In this document: piece by piece, positions 43,609 to 52,503 of the stretch
How positions within the stretch are numbered: the stretch's first letter is position 1
Layout: each line of letters starts with the position of its first letter
DNA from: Sphingobacteriales bacterium TSM_CSS
Lineage (GTDB): Bacteria; Bacteroidota; Bacteroidia; Chitinophagales; UBA2359
DNA: 61,677 nt
Direction: 5' to 3'
NCBI GenBank assembly: GCA_002212985.1
Contig: NBMY01000089.1
Location: 1-61,677, forward strand
The notes under the pieces: generated by a model
What the model saw: only the letters and a program-made list of their open reading frames with translations
Database searches by the model: none
What the model was told of the DNA's origin: nothing
Made by a program: the position numbers and the translations under genes

Positions 43609-44580
43609 TTATTGTGGCTGAGGGTGGGCATTAAAAAATTTCCACAAGAGGGCAGCGGCATTTTCGGGGTGGTTGCTGCCGTTGGGGTAATCTTTTTGCA
43701 AGTTGCGTACAATGGTTAGTTGCATTTCGTTGTTTTGCTTACCTATATTATCGGTAAAGAGGAAGGTAAGGTGTTTGCTGCGGTCGGTTACTTTGTAGTT
43801 GCTTTTAAGATGATATAAAGCCGGAAGTTTGCCAATGGTTTGCCACAGAGGTGTTTTTATAAACCGGCGTTCGTCTATGGGCAGCGGTTGTTCTGTGCCC
43901 GAAATACGGGAATCTGTCTGCCCCAAAAGGTAATAAACCGACGGGTACACAAACGGCGCGGGTTTGGCATTGCCTGCAATGGCTAACCCGCCGCCCACCA
44001 TGCCAAAAGCAGCTATTTCCTTGTTTAGTTCTACCGACAACCTGGCCGTAAAATCGGCGCCGCCGCCAAAGCCCGTTGCAAAAATGCGTTTCGGGTCAAT
44101 GTTTAACCCCTGTTGCAGGTCTTGCAGCAGGGTTTTGGTAAAACTTAGGTCATTGGCCGGCTGCCCGGCACAGAGGTTACCAGTAAGGGAGTAATCGTTC
44201 CAGCGGGTTCGGGTGATATTTTTCTTCCCATCGGAATAGCAATGAGCAAGCGCCGAGGGGAAAACTACAATAAAATTTCCGGCATCGGCCATTTCGGCCC
44301 AACCCGATGTGTTGAAAAACTGCTCGCCATCGCTGCCGGTATCATGAAACGCCAGCACCAACGCCGCGGGAGTTTGGGGGTTGTATGATTTTGGAAGATA
44401 CACAATAATATCCCGAATGGTGTCGCCGGTATCTAACAGGCGGTTGTTGCGCCCGGGTTGGTAATCGGCAAGGTCTATACCCAAAGCGCTGTTGCTGCGC
44501 GATTGTGCAGCGGCAAACTGCCGGCCGGCGGTCAACAAAAATAACCACAGCAGGCAAACAAATACAGGTTGTATTTTCAT
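43609..44580 (-). CDS. PHB-depolymerase/LpqC-type alpha/beta hydrolase-like protein lacking the nucleophile
   Basis: This 323-residue protein has a signal peptide (MKIQPVFVCLLWLFLLTAG, cleavage near AAAQ). It follows the LpqC/feruloyl-esterase pattern: DIIVYLPKSYNPQ, ALVLAFHDTGSDGEQFF, GWAEMADAGNFIVVFP, DPKRIFATGF and a C-terminal NHPENAAALLWKFF with the expected histidine. At the elbow, where the family has GxSxG, the codons spell Gly-Phe-Gly-Gly-Gly, so the serine nucleophile (44065-44067) is glycine. It may be a pseudoenzyme. ATG 44580 is chosen because it begins the signal peptide. Confidence 0.75.
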   Translation of the reverse strand: MKIQPVFVCLLWLFLLTAGRQFAAAQSRSNSALGIDLADYQPGRNNRLLDTGDTIRDIIVYLPKSYNPQTPAALVLAFHDTGSDGEQFFNTSGWAEMADAGNFIVVFPSALAHCYSDGKKNITRTRWNDYSLTGNLCAGQPANDLSFTKTLLQDLQQGLNIDPKRIFATGFGGGADFTARLSVELNKEIAAFGMVGGGLAIAGNAKPAPFVYPSVYYLLGQTDSRISGTEQPLPIDERRFIKTPLWQTIGKLPALYHLKSNYKVTDRSKHLTFLFTDNIGKQNNEMQLTIVRNLQKDYPNGSNHPENAAALLWKFFNAHPQPQ

Positions 44581-44745
44581 GGTATAAGGTGTTTTTGGGT
44601 TAACCTTAAGCAAGTTTAAAACGCCCCTAAAGTTACAAAAATAACCCAAACAAGCGCATAAATTTTTGCAGGTACGCGGTGCAACTTGCAGGAATTCCGG
44701 CCAAAAGCCGTGTGTTTTGCTATAGGGGGTAAAACAGGCAACTAA

Positions 44746-45276
44746 TTACCGCAACACCCGCCTTACACCCAAAAAACGATCCTGATAGTAGCCTTCGGCG
44801 GTGGTGTTCAATTTTACCCCGCTATCTTTCTTTGAGGAAGAAGCATGAATAAAGGTAATAATACAGTTGTTGTTTTCTACTACAATACCTACGTGGCCGG
44901 CCTCACGCACTTTGGCATTGGTGCCGGTAAATACAATAAGATCGCCTTTGGCGGCATTGCATTGTTGTATAGGTATGCCCAGCAGCATTTGCTCTTTGGA
45001 ACTGTGCGGAATGTTAATGCCGTGCTGTGCAAACACGTAGGAGGTAAACCCCGAACAATCGAAACCCCGCGGAGTGGTGCCTGCTTCGGCATAAGGTGTG
45101 CCCATTAACCGGTTTGCCGTAGCCAAAATATCATCGGCCTTGGCCTTATTTTCTTCCGAAACTGGGGCAACAAGCTGTTTGGGGTGCCGGCAACTTTCAT
45201 AATACAGCCCCATAGCTGCCAACAAGAGCCACACCGCCACTACCTTTATTGCCCGGTATTTAATGGTTACTTTCAC
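44746..45276 (-). CDS. NlpC/P60 (C40) lipoprotein peptidase
   Basis: This 176-residue protein has a lipoprotein-like N-terminus (LLLAAMGLYYESC). The NlpC/P60 domain (~48-165) has the catalytic cysteine in FDCSGFTSYV and the histidine in AGHVGIVVE, followed by FIHASSSK. It would cut stem peptides of peptidoglycan, for example gamma-D-Glu-mDAP bonds, in the periplasm. The start is GTG at 45276. It stands alone; 166 bp of upstream gap to the esterase-like gene is unremarkable. Confidence 0.9.
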   Translation of the reverse strand: MKVTIKYRAIKVVAVWLLLAAMGLYYESCRHPKQLVAPVSEENKAKADDILATANRLMGTPYAEAGTTPRGFDCSGFTSYVFAQHGINIPHSSKEQMLLGIPIQQCNAAKGDLIVFTGTNAKVREAGHVGIVVENNNCIITFIHASSSKKDSGVKLNTTAEGYYQDRFLGVRRVLR

Positions 45277-45414
45277 CGTTTTGTTGGTTCAATGGTTGCT
45301 TACCTGTTTAATTAGCGCAATACAGAGTTGTTTTATTGTTAAGCAAGCGGTTTTGTGCCTTTTACCGGGTTTCTTTTCTGTTTGGTTGCATTCAAACGGC
45401 GGTTATAGGGTAAA

Positions 45415-45465
45415 AACAAAACGCCCGCCGGTTACTTGTTTGCAAGTTTAACCGGCGGGCGTTTG
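45415..45465 (-). terminator. Rho-independent terminator after the TlpA-like gene
   Basis: A long stem of AAACGCCCGCCGGTTA with TAACCGGCGGGCGTTT (45419-45464) flanks a small loop. On the minus strand it is followed by a T-rich run (TTTTGTTTTTA). Confidence 0.8.
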
Positions 45466-45481
45466 TTAAAAGAAAGGCGGT

Positions 45482-46519
45482 TTAGGCACCCAGCAATTCG
45501 GCAAGTTTAGCTTCTAAGGCAGGGCCGCGCAGGTTTTTGGCTACAATTTTACCGTCTTTATCCAAAAGAAAAGCGGCAGGAATGGAGCGAACACCATACA
45601 AGGCTGCGGCCTGAGAGTTCCAACCGCCAAGGTCGCTCACGTGGCTATTCCAGATTAAGCCGTCTTTTTCAATGGCTTCTTTCCATTTGTCTTTGTTTTG
45701 GTCGAGCGAAACGCTGTAAATTTCAAATCCTTTAGGGCTGTATTTTTTATAAGCAGCCACTACGGTGGGGTTTTCCCTGCGGCAGGGACCACACCAGCTT
45801 GCCCAAAAATCAACCAAAACAATTTTACCCCTTAATTCGGAAAGCGATTTTTCTTTGCCGTCGGGGGTTTGCAGTTTAATGTCGGGCGCTTCTTTACCTA
45901 TTGCCGTATTCATGAGGCTTTGCATAGAGGCTACATACGCCTGAAACTCCTGGTTAAGGCGGCTGTTGGGTATTTGCTGGTTCATTTTTTGGGCAAATTT
46001 CTGGTAAAGTTCGTAGTTGGTTTCAATTTGCAGGTTACTAACTGCCATATAGCCAACAAACGGGCTTTTTACCGTATCAACATAACTTTGGAGGTAGCCC
46101 TCTCTTTGTTCGGGCGGCATGTTGCGTATTTGCGTTACCAAATTGTTAAGCTGTACGGTTTCGGGAGCGCCGCTAACGGTTATTTCGTTGGGGTTTTGGG
46201 CGTTCATATTCACCTCCATTTTTACATTGTCAAGAATAATAAAGGTGCTTACAGCGCCGGTACCAATTCTTATACGGCCTAATTTTTTTTCGTTTACATT
46301 GCCCTTCAGTTCAAAAGAACCGTCTTTGTTTACGGTGGCAGTGTCAATTACATCTACATTTTTAGTTGCCAGAGCATCTAAAAATACCTGAGTGCTGGGA
46401 TTGGCATTAGAAATCTTGCCTTTTATAACATAGCCGTTAAAATTGCCTTTTCCGGTACCGCACCCGGCCAAAAGGGCAATAAGCATTACGGCTGTTGCCA
46501 AACTGATTACCTGTTTCAT
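45482..46519 (-). CDS. TlpA-like thiol:disulfide oxidoreductase lipoprotein
   Basis: This 345-residue protein has a lipobox signal (MLIALLAGCGTGKG). An N-terminal DUF4369-like domain (~28-130, GYVIKGKISNANPSTQVFLD) is followed by a helical linker and a thioredoxin-like domain (~200-345) with the redox motif FWASWCGPCRREN and the cis-proline region RSIPAAFLLDKDGK. It is a periplasmic/outer-membrane disulfide reductase of the ResA/TlpA kind typical of Bacteroidota. A terminator follows and a candidate -7 box precedes it. Confidence 0.92.
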   Translation of the reverse strand: MKQVISLATAVMLIALLAGCGTGKGNFNGYVIKGKISNANPSTQVFLDALATKNVDVIDTATVNKDGSFELKGNVNEKKLGRIRIGTGAVSTFIILDNVKMEVNMNAQNPNEITVSGAPETVQLNNLVTQIRNMPPEQREGYLQSYVDTVKSPFVGYMAVSNLQIETNYELYQKFAQKMNQQIPNSRLNQEFQAYVASMQSLMNTAIGKEAPDIKLQTPDGKEKSLSELRGKIVLVDFWASWCGPCRRENPTVVAAYKKYSPKGFEIYSVSLDQNKDKWKEAIEKDGLIWNSHVSDLGGWNSQAAALYGVRSIPAAFLLDKDGKIVAKNLRGPALEAKLAELLGA

Positions 46520-46581
46520 TGTGGAAATATTTTGTGTTTTTGTATTGTGCCTAAGTATTGCAGGTTACTAATTTTTGGGTG

Positions 46582-46589
46582 CAAAACTA
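46582..46589 (-). promoter_or_regulatory. Candidate -7 box for the TlpA-like gene
   Basis: TAGTTTTG on the minus strand matches TAnnTTTG, 63-70 bp upstream of the start codon. No -33 box is evident. Confidence 0.35.
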
Positions 46590-46688
46590 CAAAAAATGTC
46601 GGGTTAATTGGTAATCCGTCAATGGGTTATTGCTCATTTTAGGGGATTCCGAGGCGCTAAAAACGTTCACCCATTAGTCTGTGGCTTG

Positions 46689-48149
46689 TTATGAGTTGTT
46701 TAACCTTTGGGCAAGTAGGTTATTTACCGCCTGCGGGTCTAATCTTTTGGCGCTTAACCGTGTTACCTGACCCACAAAAAAACCCAGCAGCCCTTTTTTT
46801 CCTTTTTTGTATTCTTTCACCTTATCGGGGTATTGTGCCAATACCTGCTCTACCAACTCCAATATGGCGTTGCCGTCGTCTTGCACCATTAAACCCAATT
46901 GTTCGGCCAACTGCTGAGGGTGTTGTTCGGGTTGTTGTACCATTACAGGCAGCAACTCCTGTGCCGCCACCGAAAAACTCACTGCGCCGCTATCGGTCAA
47001 TTCAACCAACTGTGCCAGCCGCTCTGCCGATACCGGGAAACTGTCTGCCGCTCTGCCGACATTGTTCATAAAGGCTTTTACCGGCCCTATGAGCCAATTG
47101 GCAACTGCTTTATACAAGCCGGTATGTTTTACGGTATCTAAGTAAAACAGGGCGGTTTCTTTGGTGTCGGTAAGCACTGTTGCGTCGTAAAAAGATAAAC
47201 CAAAACTGCCGGTTAATTGTTCAACCAGTTCTTTGGGCAAGCGTGGCATCTTGTTTTTAACATCGGTAATATAGGTTTCCGATATGAAGAGTGGTTGCAG
47301 GTCGGGTTCGGGAAAATAGCGGTAGTCGTGTTCCAGTTCCTTGCTTCTGAGCGGAAACGTGGTGCCATTATTGGCATCAAAACTGCGGGTTTCGCGTTGT
47401 ATGGGCTGCCCTTGCTGCAAAAGGGTAATGTGCCGGTTGCTTTCATACTCAATGGCGCGTTTTACGTTTCGGAGCGAGTTAAGGTTTTTGACCTCTACCC
47501 TTTCGCCTAATTGGGTTTGCCCTTTGGGTTTTACCGATATGTTTACATCGCACCGAAGGCTGCCCTCTTCCATATTGCCATCGCAAATGCCCAAATACTG
47601 AACCAGTTGCCGAAGTTGAGAAACATATTGCCATGCTTCGTCGGCGCTGCTCAGGTCGGGTTCGCTTACTATTTCCAGCAGTGGCACGCCGGCGCGGTTC
47701 AGGTCAATATACGAGTATCGGGGATTTTGGTCGTGAATGCTTTTTCCGGCATCTTCTTCTAAGTGTATGCGGTTTATGCGTATGCGCTTTGCCGAATTGC
47801 CTGCCGCAACTTCCAGATAGCCGTTGTAGCACACCGGCGTATCGTACTGCGAAATCTGGTAGCCTTTGGGCAAATCGGCATAAAAATAATTCTTCCTCGA
47901 AAACTCATTGTATGACCTTATGGTACAGTTGGTGGCCAAACCCAGCATTACGGCATATTCTACTACTTTTTGGTTTAAAAGGGGTAATGTGCCGGGGTGT
48001 GCCAGCGTAATAAAACTTACCTGCGTATTGGGCGCCGCCCCGAAAGCAGTGGCATCGGGTGCAAAAATTTTGCTCTCGGTGCTTAGTTGGGCGTGTACCT
48101 CAAGCCCTATTACAAGGTCGTATTGGTTCATGGTGTTGCCGGAAGACAT
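46689..48149 (-). CDS. gatB: Aspartyl/glutamyl-tRNA amidotransferase subunit B
   Basis: This 486-residue protein matches GatB: YDLVIGLEVHAQL, PDATAFGAAPNTQVSF, a kinase-like cradle domain with FYADLPKGYQISQYD and MEEGSLRCDVNISV, and a C-terminal helical/tail domain (~400-486) ending KGKKGLLGFFVGQV and QRLNNS. It amidates misacylated Glu-tRNA(Gln) or Asp-tRNA(Asn) with GatA and GatC, which are not in this window. ATG 48149 is given; ATG 48131 (MNQYDLVIG) is equally plausible. Confidence 0.95.
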   Translation of the reverse strand: MSSGNTMNQYDLVIGLEVHAQLSTESKIFAPDATAFGAAPNTQVSFITLAHPGTLPLLNQKVVEYAVMLGLATNCTIRSYNEFSRKNYFYADLPKGYQISQYDTPVCYNGYLEVAAGNSAKRIRINRIHLEEDAGKSIHDQNPRYSYIDLNRAGVPLLEIVSEPDLSSADEAWQYVSQLRQLVQYLGICDGNMEEGSLRCDVNISVKPKGQTQLGERVEVKNLNSLRNVKRAIEYESNRHITLLQQGQPIQRETRSFDANNGTTFPLRSKELEHDYRYFPEPDLQPLFISETYITDVKNKMPRLPKELVEQLTGSFGLSFYDATVLTDTKETALFYLDTVKHTGLYKAVANWLIGPVKAFMNNVGRAADSFPVSAERLAQLVELTDSGAVSFSVAAQELLPVMVQQPEQHPQQLAEQLGLMVQDDGNAILELVEQVLAQYPDKVKEYKKGKKGLLGFFVGQVTRLSAKRLDPQAVNNLLAQRLNNS

Positions 48150-48220
48150 GGTGAACGCTGTTCTTATATTATTTTTACCAAACCTAATGCTGCTGCGTGG
48201 TTTGGCAATGAATAACCCTG

Positions 48221-48228
48221 CAAATTTA
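48221..48228 (-). promoter_or_regulatory. Candidate -7 box for gatB
   Basis: TAAATTTG on the minus strand matches TAnnTTTG, about 72 bp upstream of ATG 48149. No -33 box is well placed. Confidence 0.35.
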
Positions 48229-48250
48229 CCTTTTGTTCAAAACCGGGCTG

Positions 48251-48919
48251 TTAATCTGTTACCGAAGAAGCTATTTGCTGTACTTCATCGGACAGGTAAA
48301 TGCGGTTGCCGCGGCTGTTTTGCTGCGCCACTGCCACCATAGCTTTGGCCACATCAGAGGCGGGTATGCCGCGGTATTTGGCCAGCGGCCCTACCATTAC
48401 AAACCCCACTAATTTAAAAGCCGTCATGGCCATGCTTTCGCCCAACCGGTGTTCCTGCCGGTTGCCTAATAATAAAGACGGCCGAAAAATATGTACCGCC
48501 TCGTAGGGCAACTGCATAACGGCATCTTCGGTTTCGCCTTTTACGCGGCTGTAGAATATACCCGATGTTGCACTTGCTCCCATTGACGAAACCAGTAAAA
48601 ACCTTTTTGCCCCCGATGCCAGTGCAGCCTTGGCCACGCCAACCACATACCCGTAATCTACTTTTCGGAAATTGGCTTGCGAGCCAGCTTTTTTAATGGT
48701 TGTACCCAAACAGCAAAACACATCATCGGCGGCAGGCAGGGTTTGCAGGTTGTCAAAATCAACCGCTATCTGCTGTAGTTTGGGGTGTTGAACGGCCAAC
48801 GGCTTTCTTACCACTGCTATTATTGTTTTGTAAGCAGGGTGTTGCAGCAACAGTTGCAGGCAAAAGGCGCCGGTAAGTCCGCCGGCGCCGGCAATAAGGG
48901 CGGTTTTTGTTTCGGTCAT
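48251..48919 (-). CDS. NAD(P)-binding short-chain oxidoreductase (HTATIP2-like)
   Basis: This 222-residue protein has the nucleotide-binding motif GAGGLTG near the N-terminus, CCLGTTIKKAG, then FRKVDYGYVVGVAKAALASG and the S-Y-K catalytic surroundings VSSMGASATSGIFYSRVKGE. A FRPSLLLGNRQEHRLGES motif follows. This pattern fits the atypical SDR group of HTATIP2/CC3-like proteins. The substrate is unknown. It starts 12 bp after the MFS gene ends, so they are probably one transcript. Confidence 0.85.
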   Translation of the reverse strand: MTETKTALIAGAGGLTGAFCLQLLLQHPAYKTIIAVVRKPLAVQHPKLQQIAVDFDNLQTLPAADDVFCCLGTTIKKAGSQANFRKVDYGYVVGVAKAALASGAKRFLLVSSMGASATSGIFYSRVKGETEDAVMQLPYEAVHIFRPSLLLGNRQEHRLGESMAMTAFKLVGFVMVGPLAKYRGIPASDVAKAMVAVAQQNSRGNRIYLSDEVQQIASSVTD

Positions 48920-48931
48920 AAAGGATTGGTT

Positions 48932-50170
48932 TTATTCTTCAACAAAATTCAGGTCTTTTCCATAGGTTTCGTGCAGGTTTAAAATGGCCACAAAGGCCAG
49001 TGCCAAGCAAACTGTCCCCACAATAAAAGCGCTGTAAATAATACCCACATGGGGTTTTAACCACTGAAACGATAAAGTAATAGGTACCACGGCTCCGCGT
49101 ACAAAATTGGGAACCGTAGTGGTAACCGTTGCCCGAAGGTTGGTGCCAAACTGCTCCGATGCAATGGTGGCAAAAATAGCCCAGTACCCCGATACTGCTC
49201 CAATAAGAAAACAAAGAAAAAGGTAAAAACCGTATGAAATATTTTTTGAAAACAGGTAAATGGTCATGGTCATGAATAAGGTAAGTAAAAACCCGATGAC
49301 TACCTTGCGCCGGGTTTTTAACCACTGGCTTAAAAAACCGCTGAAAAAATCGCCCACCGATAGTCCGATGTAGGCAAACATAATGGCCGAACTTGCCTTA
49401 AACTCGCCTGCCACTTTTACCCCAATGGCCTTGCTGAACTCAGGCGATAATACAATAAGCAACCCAATGGAAAACCAAATGGGCAAGCCTACCAAAATAC
49501 AGTTAATATAACGGAATGACCGCTTTGCACTGGTAAACAACTGCAAAAAATCGCCCCGGCGTATGGCGGTGTTGTGCATAACCGCCTGAAACATGGCCGA
49601 CTCGTAAGTGCTCATGCGCAGGGCAAACAGGGCAAACCCCAAACCGCCGCCAACAAAATAGGCAATGCGCCAGTTAAAAAAATCGCCTATAAGAGCAGCC
49701 GCAACGGCTCCCAAAGCGCCAAAGGTAACCACTACCATGGTGCCGTAGCCGCGTGTTTCTTTGGTCATGGTTTCGCTAACCAATGTAATGCCGGCGCCCA
49801 GTTCGCCGGCAAGGCCAATGCCTGCCAAAAACCGCAGGGCGGCATAGGTGGTAATATCATGCACAAACCCGTTGGCAATATTGGCTGCCGAATACAAAAA
49901 AATAGACCCGAACAGTACCGATACCCTGCCGCGTACATCGCCCAACACGCCCCAAATAATGCCGCCAATAAGCATGCCGGCCATTTGCCAGTTTAGCAGC
50001 ATTAACCCCTTATCGGTAAGTTCCGAACCTGAAAAACCCAACTCGGTAAGGCTGGGAGTACGCACAATGCCAAACAATATAAGATCGTAAATATCAACAA
50101 AATAACCCAGAGCCGATACAATTACAATAATATTGAGCGGGTTGGTGGTATGTGTAGAATTGTTGTTCAT
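48932..50170 (-). CDS. MFS transporter
   Basis: This 412-residue protein shows twelve membrane segments with the characteristic loop motif GDVRGRVSVLFGS between helices 2 and 3 and LSQWLKTRRKVVIG between 8 and 9. The first helix has GYFVDIYDLILFG, typical of the sugar/metabolite:H+ symporter group. It could carry a carboxylate or sugar; the substrate cannot be told. It is followed within 12 bp by the HTATIP2-like oxidoreductase gene. Confidence 0.9.
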   Translation of the reverse strand: MNNNSTHTTNPLNIIVIVSALGYFVDIYDLILFGIVRTPSLTELGFSGSELTDKGLMLLNWQMAGMLIGGIIWGVLGDVRGRVSVLFGSIFLYSAANIANGFVHDITTYAALRFLAGIGLAGELGAGITLVSETMTKETRGYGTMVVVTFGALGAVAAALIGDFFNWRIAYFVGGGLGFALFALRMSTYESAMFQAVMHNTAIRRGDFLQLFTSAKRSFRYINCILVGLPIWFSIGLLIVLSPEFSKAIGVKVAGEFKASSAIMFAYIGLSVGDFFSGFLSQWLKTRRKVVIGFLLTLFMTMTIYLFSKNISYGFYLFLCFLIGAVSGYWAIFATIASEQFGTNLRATVTTTVPNFVRGAVVPITLSFQWLKPHVGIIYSAFIVGTVCLALAFVAILNLHETYGKDLNFVEE

Positions 50171-50214
50171 GCAGCGTGTATGTTGTTGGTTGGTAATGCA
50201 ATAATTCGGGCTTC

Positions 50215-50286
50215 GACAAACTCAGCCGGCTACGGCAAGTTCAGCCGGTTGAAGCGGCTGAACTTGCGGCATCTGCCGAGTTTGTC
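50215..50286. repeat. Long imperfect inverted repeat (REP-like hairpin)
   Basis: GACAAACTC and an inner GCAAGTTCAGCC on the left (50215-50246) are mirrored on the right (50256-50286) around a 9-bp loop, giving arms of about 31 bp with a few mismatches in the middle. A single such element was seen. It overlaps the last codons of the membrane-protein gene at 50241-51002, which therefore end in an Ala/Ser-rich tail (ADAASSAAST). It resembles extragenic palindromes and could act as a transcription-stop or processing hairpin. Confidence 0.75.
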
Positions 50287-51002
50287 AAAACAGGCAGGCT
50301 GCCTTTATCGGTTAATTTGGCTATAGCTGCCAAATGGCAAAATAATACCGCAGGCACTATAAAAGCCGGCAACAAGGTAAACGGAAAGTAAAATACGGCA
50401 ATATTGGGCTGCGAAAACCCAAACTGCTGAAACGGAAACGGCGCCGAAAGCACGCCGGTTATCACAACATTTAATAGCAAACCAACACAAATGATGTTCC
50501 AGAGCAGGATATGCCTTTTTTGCAAAATGCCTTTTTGTGCCCCGAAATAAGCAATTAACGGAGCGGTTAACCCGGCAATAATATCAAAATTTCTGCCGCC
50601 AAAGGTCATAATTTGCGGAATGGCGCTTTGCAGAAAACAATAATACAAAACAATTTCAACCAATATCCGCATCGTATGTAACCAGGTTAAAGTGGCAAGC
50701 GGTATGTTTTTTACAAAATGAAGTGCGGGTTTATATAACAATACGCCGGCAATAACCGCCAACGGAGGCAGCACTGCCATTAAAAACCTTGGCGGAATGC
50801 TGTTGTAATGGCGGTAAAACCCCGTATAGCCCAATACCGATTGCAGCGCTAACCAAAGCAACGCTGCTACTGCAAACGGCACTACCACCTTTTTACCCGA
50901 TATTTGCTGTGACTGCCAAATACCTGTCACCAAAAAATAAAGCGTGCCCAATACGCTTAAAATAAACAGGGCGGTAATATACCAGGGTAATTCGGGCAGC
51001 AT
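50241..51002 (-). CDS. Polytopic membrane protein of unknown function
   Basis: This 253-residue protein is almost all membrane: about seven hydrophobic segments (for example ALFILSVLGTLYFLVTGIW, FAVAALLWLALQSVLG, LMAVLPPLAVIAGVLLY). Between them are SIPPRF and QIMTFGGRNFDIIAGLTAP. It is not recognised as a known family, though the pattern looks like a conserved Bacteroidota hypothetical. The C-terminal ~18 residues come from the inverted repeat and are probably not part of the conserved domain. Confidence 0.7.
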   Translation of the reverse strand: MLPELPWYITALFILSVLGTLYFLVTGIWQSQQISGKKVVVPFAVAALLWLALQSVLGYTGFYRHYNSIPPRFLMAVLPPLAVIAGVLLYKPALHFVKNIPLATLTWLHTMRILVEIVLYYCFLQSAIPQIMTFGGRNFDIIAGLTAPLIAYFGAQKGILQKRHILLWNIICVGLLLNVVITGVLSAPFPFQQFGFSQPNIAVFYFPFTLLPAFIVPAVLFCHLAAIAKLTDKGSLPVLTNSADAASSAASTG

Positions 51003-51090
51003 GGTATGGTTGTTTATGGCGTAGGTAAGTATTATTTTGGGGTGAAAGTAAGCAAAAAGCTGCGTACCTTTTACTATAAGGCATTTTTTT

Positions 51091-52380
51091 TCATTTCCCC
51101 TCCCTCATGCTTCGCACCAGTTTGTTGCCTATGGCACATTGCAGGCAGTTTTTATGGCGGCAATAGTAATTGTATAGTTGTAAAAAGGCTTGGGTTTGAT
51201 AGGCTGTTTCGGTTTTAATGCCCAGGTTATTCCAATGCTCTATAATGCTGTTGATTTCTGGAGGCAGTTGCTCCAGCAGTTGCAGCGCGCGGTCTTTCAG
51301 TTGCGGAACATCGCGCAGAGTGCCGTAAACAAACAACATCGGGGCAATGGTGTTAATAATGATGGTATCAATTGCCGCATTACCCATTCGCTTAGCAGAA
51401 GACCTTGATTCCTTATCAAACACAAAATGGTTTTGCCAATACCCCTGCAACGACGCCGACAGCAGTTTACGATAGCCTTCTATAGTTTCTGCTTCCAGTA
51501 TTTGCGAAAACAACCCTTCGGCAGATTGGTGAATGAGCAGCGCCAACTGCGCCAACCGTATGGTAGGAAAATTGGGCGGCCGCAGCCCCCCGAATTTCCA
51601 GATATGACCTGGCAGCGGTTGCAGGTTATACTTTTGTCGTAAAAAAAGGTATTCTTTTCTAAGTTGTGTGGGGTAATCCTCTTTGGGTTCAGAGGGTAAC
51701 AGCCCCGATTGCCCGAATAACAATGCTTCCAATTGAAACAAGCGGTCTTTGTGTTTTGCCAGCACCAGCGCCGGCAAGGATTTGGCCAATTGCTCAAATG
51801 GTTCGGCGTTTACCTTTGCCCCAAGCCCGCGCGCCAAAAATCGGTAAAAAGTTTCGTCCCAGTTGTGCAGGTTTTGCTCTAATGCGTGCAATACGGGTTG
51901 CACTTTTTGCTCCAACCGCTCAATGAGCAGGCGGTCTGCCCAGTTAGACAGGGTGAAGCTGTCAATTTGGGTAATCATTTTCTCGCAGGGTATCCAACGG
52001 GTATCGGAGAGCAGGAGCAGGTAGTTTCGGTATAATTTTGGGTCTATGAGGTTGCGCAGTTCCAGCGTGGGTATCGGAATTCCGCTGTTATTTACCAACG
52101 GCACATCGGCATCGTGCACCACGTGCAAAATGATGTTCTGGTAAGCTCCGTCATGCTGATGCCGGTGTTTAAGCCAGTCTGATGCAGAAAGATGCACCTC
52201 TACATTACCGGCCCAAAGCGTATCGGCAATGCGTATTTTGGCATTGAAAAAATCGGGTCCCGATGTGTTGTGCTGTTCGCCGGGTTGTATAACCGCTACA
52301 GGTTCACCGGTGGTGGTGGTAAGCGCATCGGGTTTATACAGGCGCATTTTCCAAACATACCACAAAAATGCTTCGGTCAT
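51091..52380 (-). CDS. DUF2851 family protein
   Basis: This ~429-residue cytoplasmic protein is of a family common in Bacteroidota. Typical features are the start MTEAFLWYVWKMRLY, GPDFFNAKIRIADTLWAGNVE, HLSASDWLKHRHQHDGAYQN and a C-terminal cysteine-rich motif YYCRHKNCLQCAIGN that may bind metal. ATG 52380 is chosen over 52413 because family members begin with a similar MTE sequence. The function of DUF2851 is unknown. Confidence 0.85.
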   Translation of the reverse strand: MTEAFLWYVWKMRLYKPDALTTTTGEPVAVIQPGEQHNTSGPDFFNAKIRIADTLWAGNVEVHLSASDWLKHRHQHDGAYQNIILHVVHDADVPLVNNSGIPIPTLELRNLIDPKLYRNYLLLLSDTRWIPCEKMITQIDSFTLSNWADRLLIERLEQKVQPVLHALEQNLHNWDETFYRFLARGLGAKVNAEPFEQLAKSLPALVLAKHKDRLFQLEALLFGQSGLLPSEPKEDYPTQLRKEYLFLRQKYNLQPLPGHIWKFGGLRPPNFPTIRLAQLALLIHQSAEGLFSQILEAETIEGYRKLLSASLQGYWQNHFVFDKESRSSAKRMGNAAIDTIIINTIAPMLFVYGTLRDVPQLKDRALQLLEQLPPEINSIIEHWNNLGIKTETAYQTQAFLQLYNYYCRHKNCLQCAIGNKLVRSMREGK

Positions 52381-52453
52381 AATATAGCAAGGCTGAAGTG
52401 GTGGATAAAGCAATCCCCAGCATTTATATACTGGAAATCCCTAAATCAGGGCA

Positions 52454-52461
52454 CAAATTTA
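52454..52461 (-). promoter_or_regulatory. Candidate -7 box for the DUF2851 gene
   Basis: TAAATTTG on the minus strand matches TAnnTTTG, 74-81 bp upstream of the preferred start. It lies between the DUF2851 gene and the PKD/T9SS gene. Confidence 0.4.
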
Positions 52462-52503
52462 GAAAGAATTACTTTATATGCCCATTTATTAGATAAATTT
52501 CTG

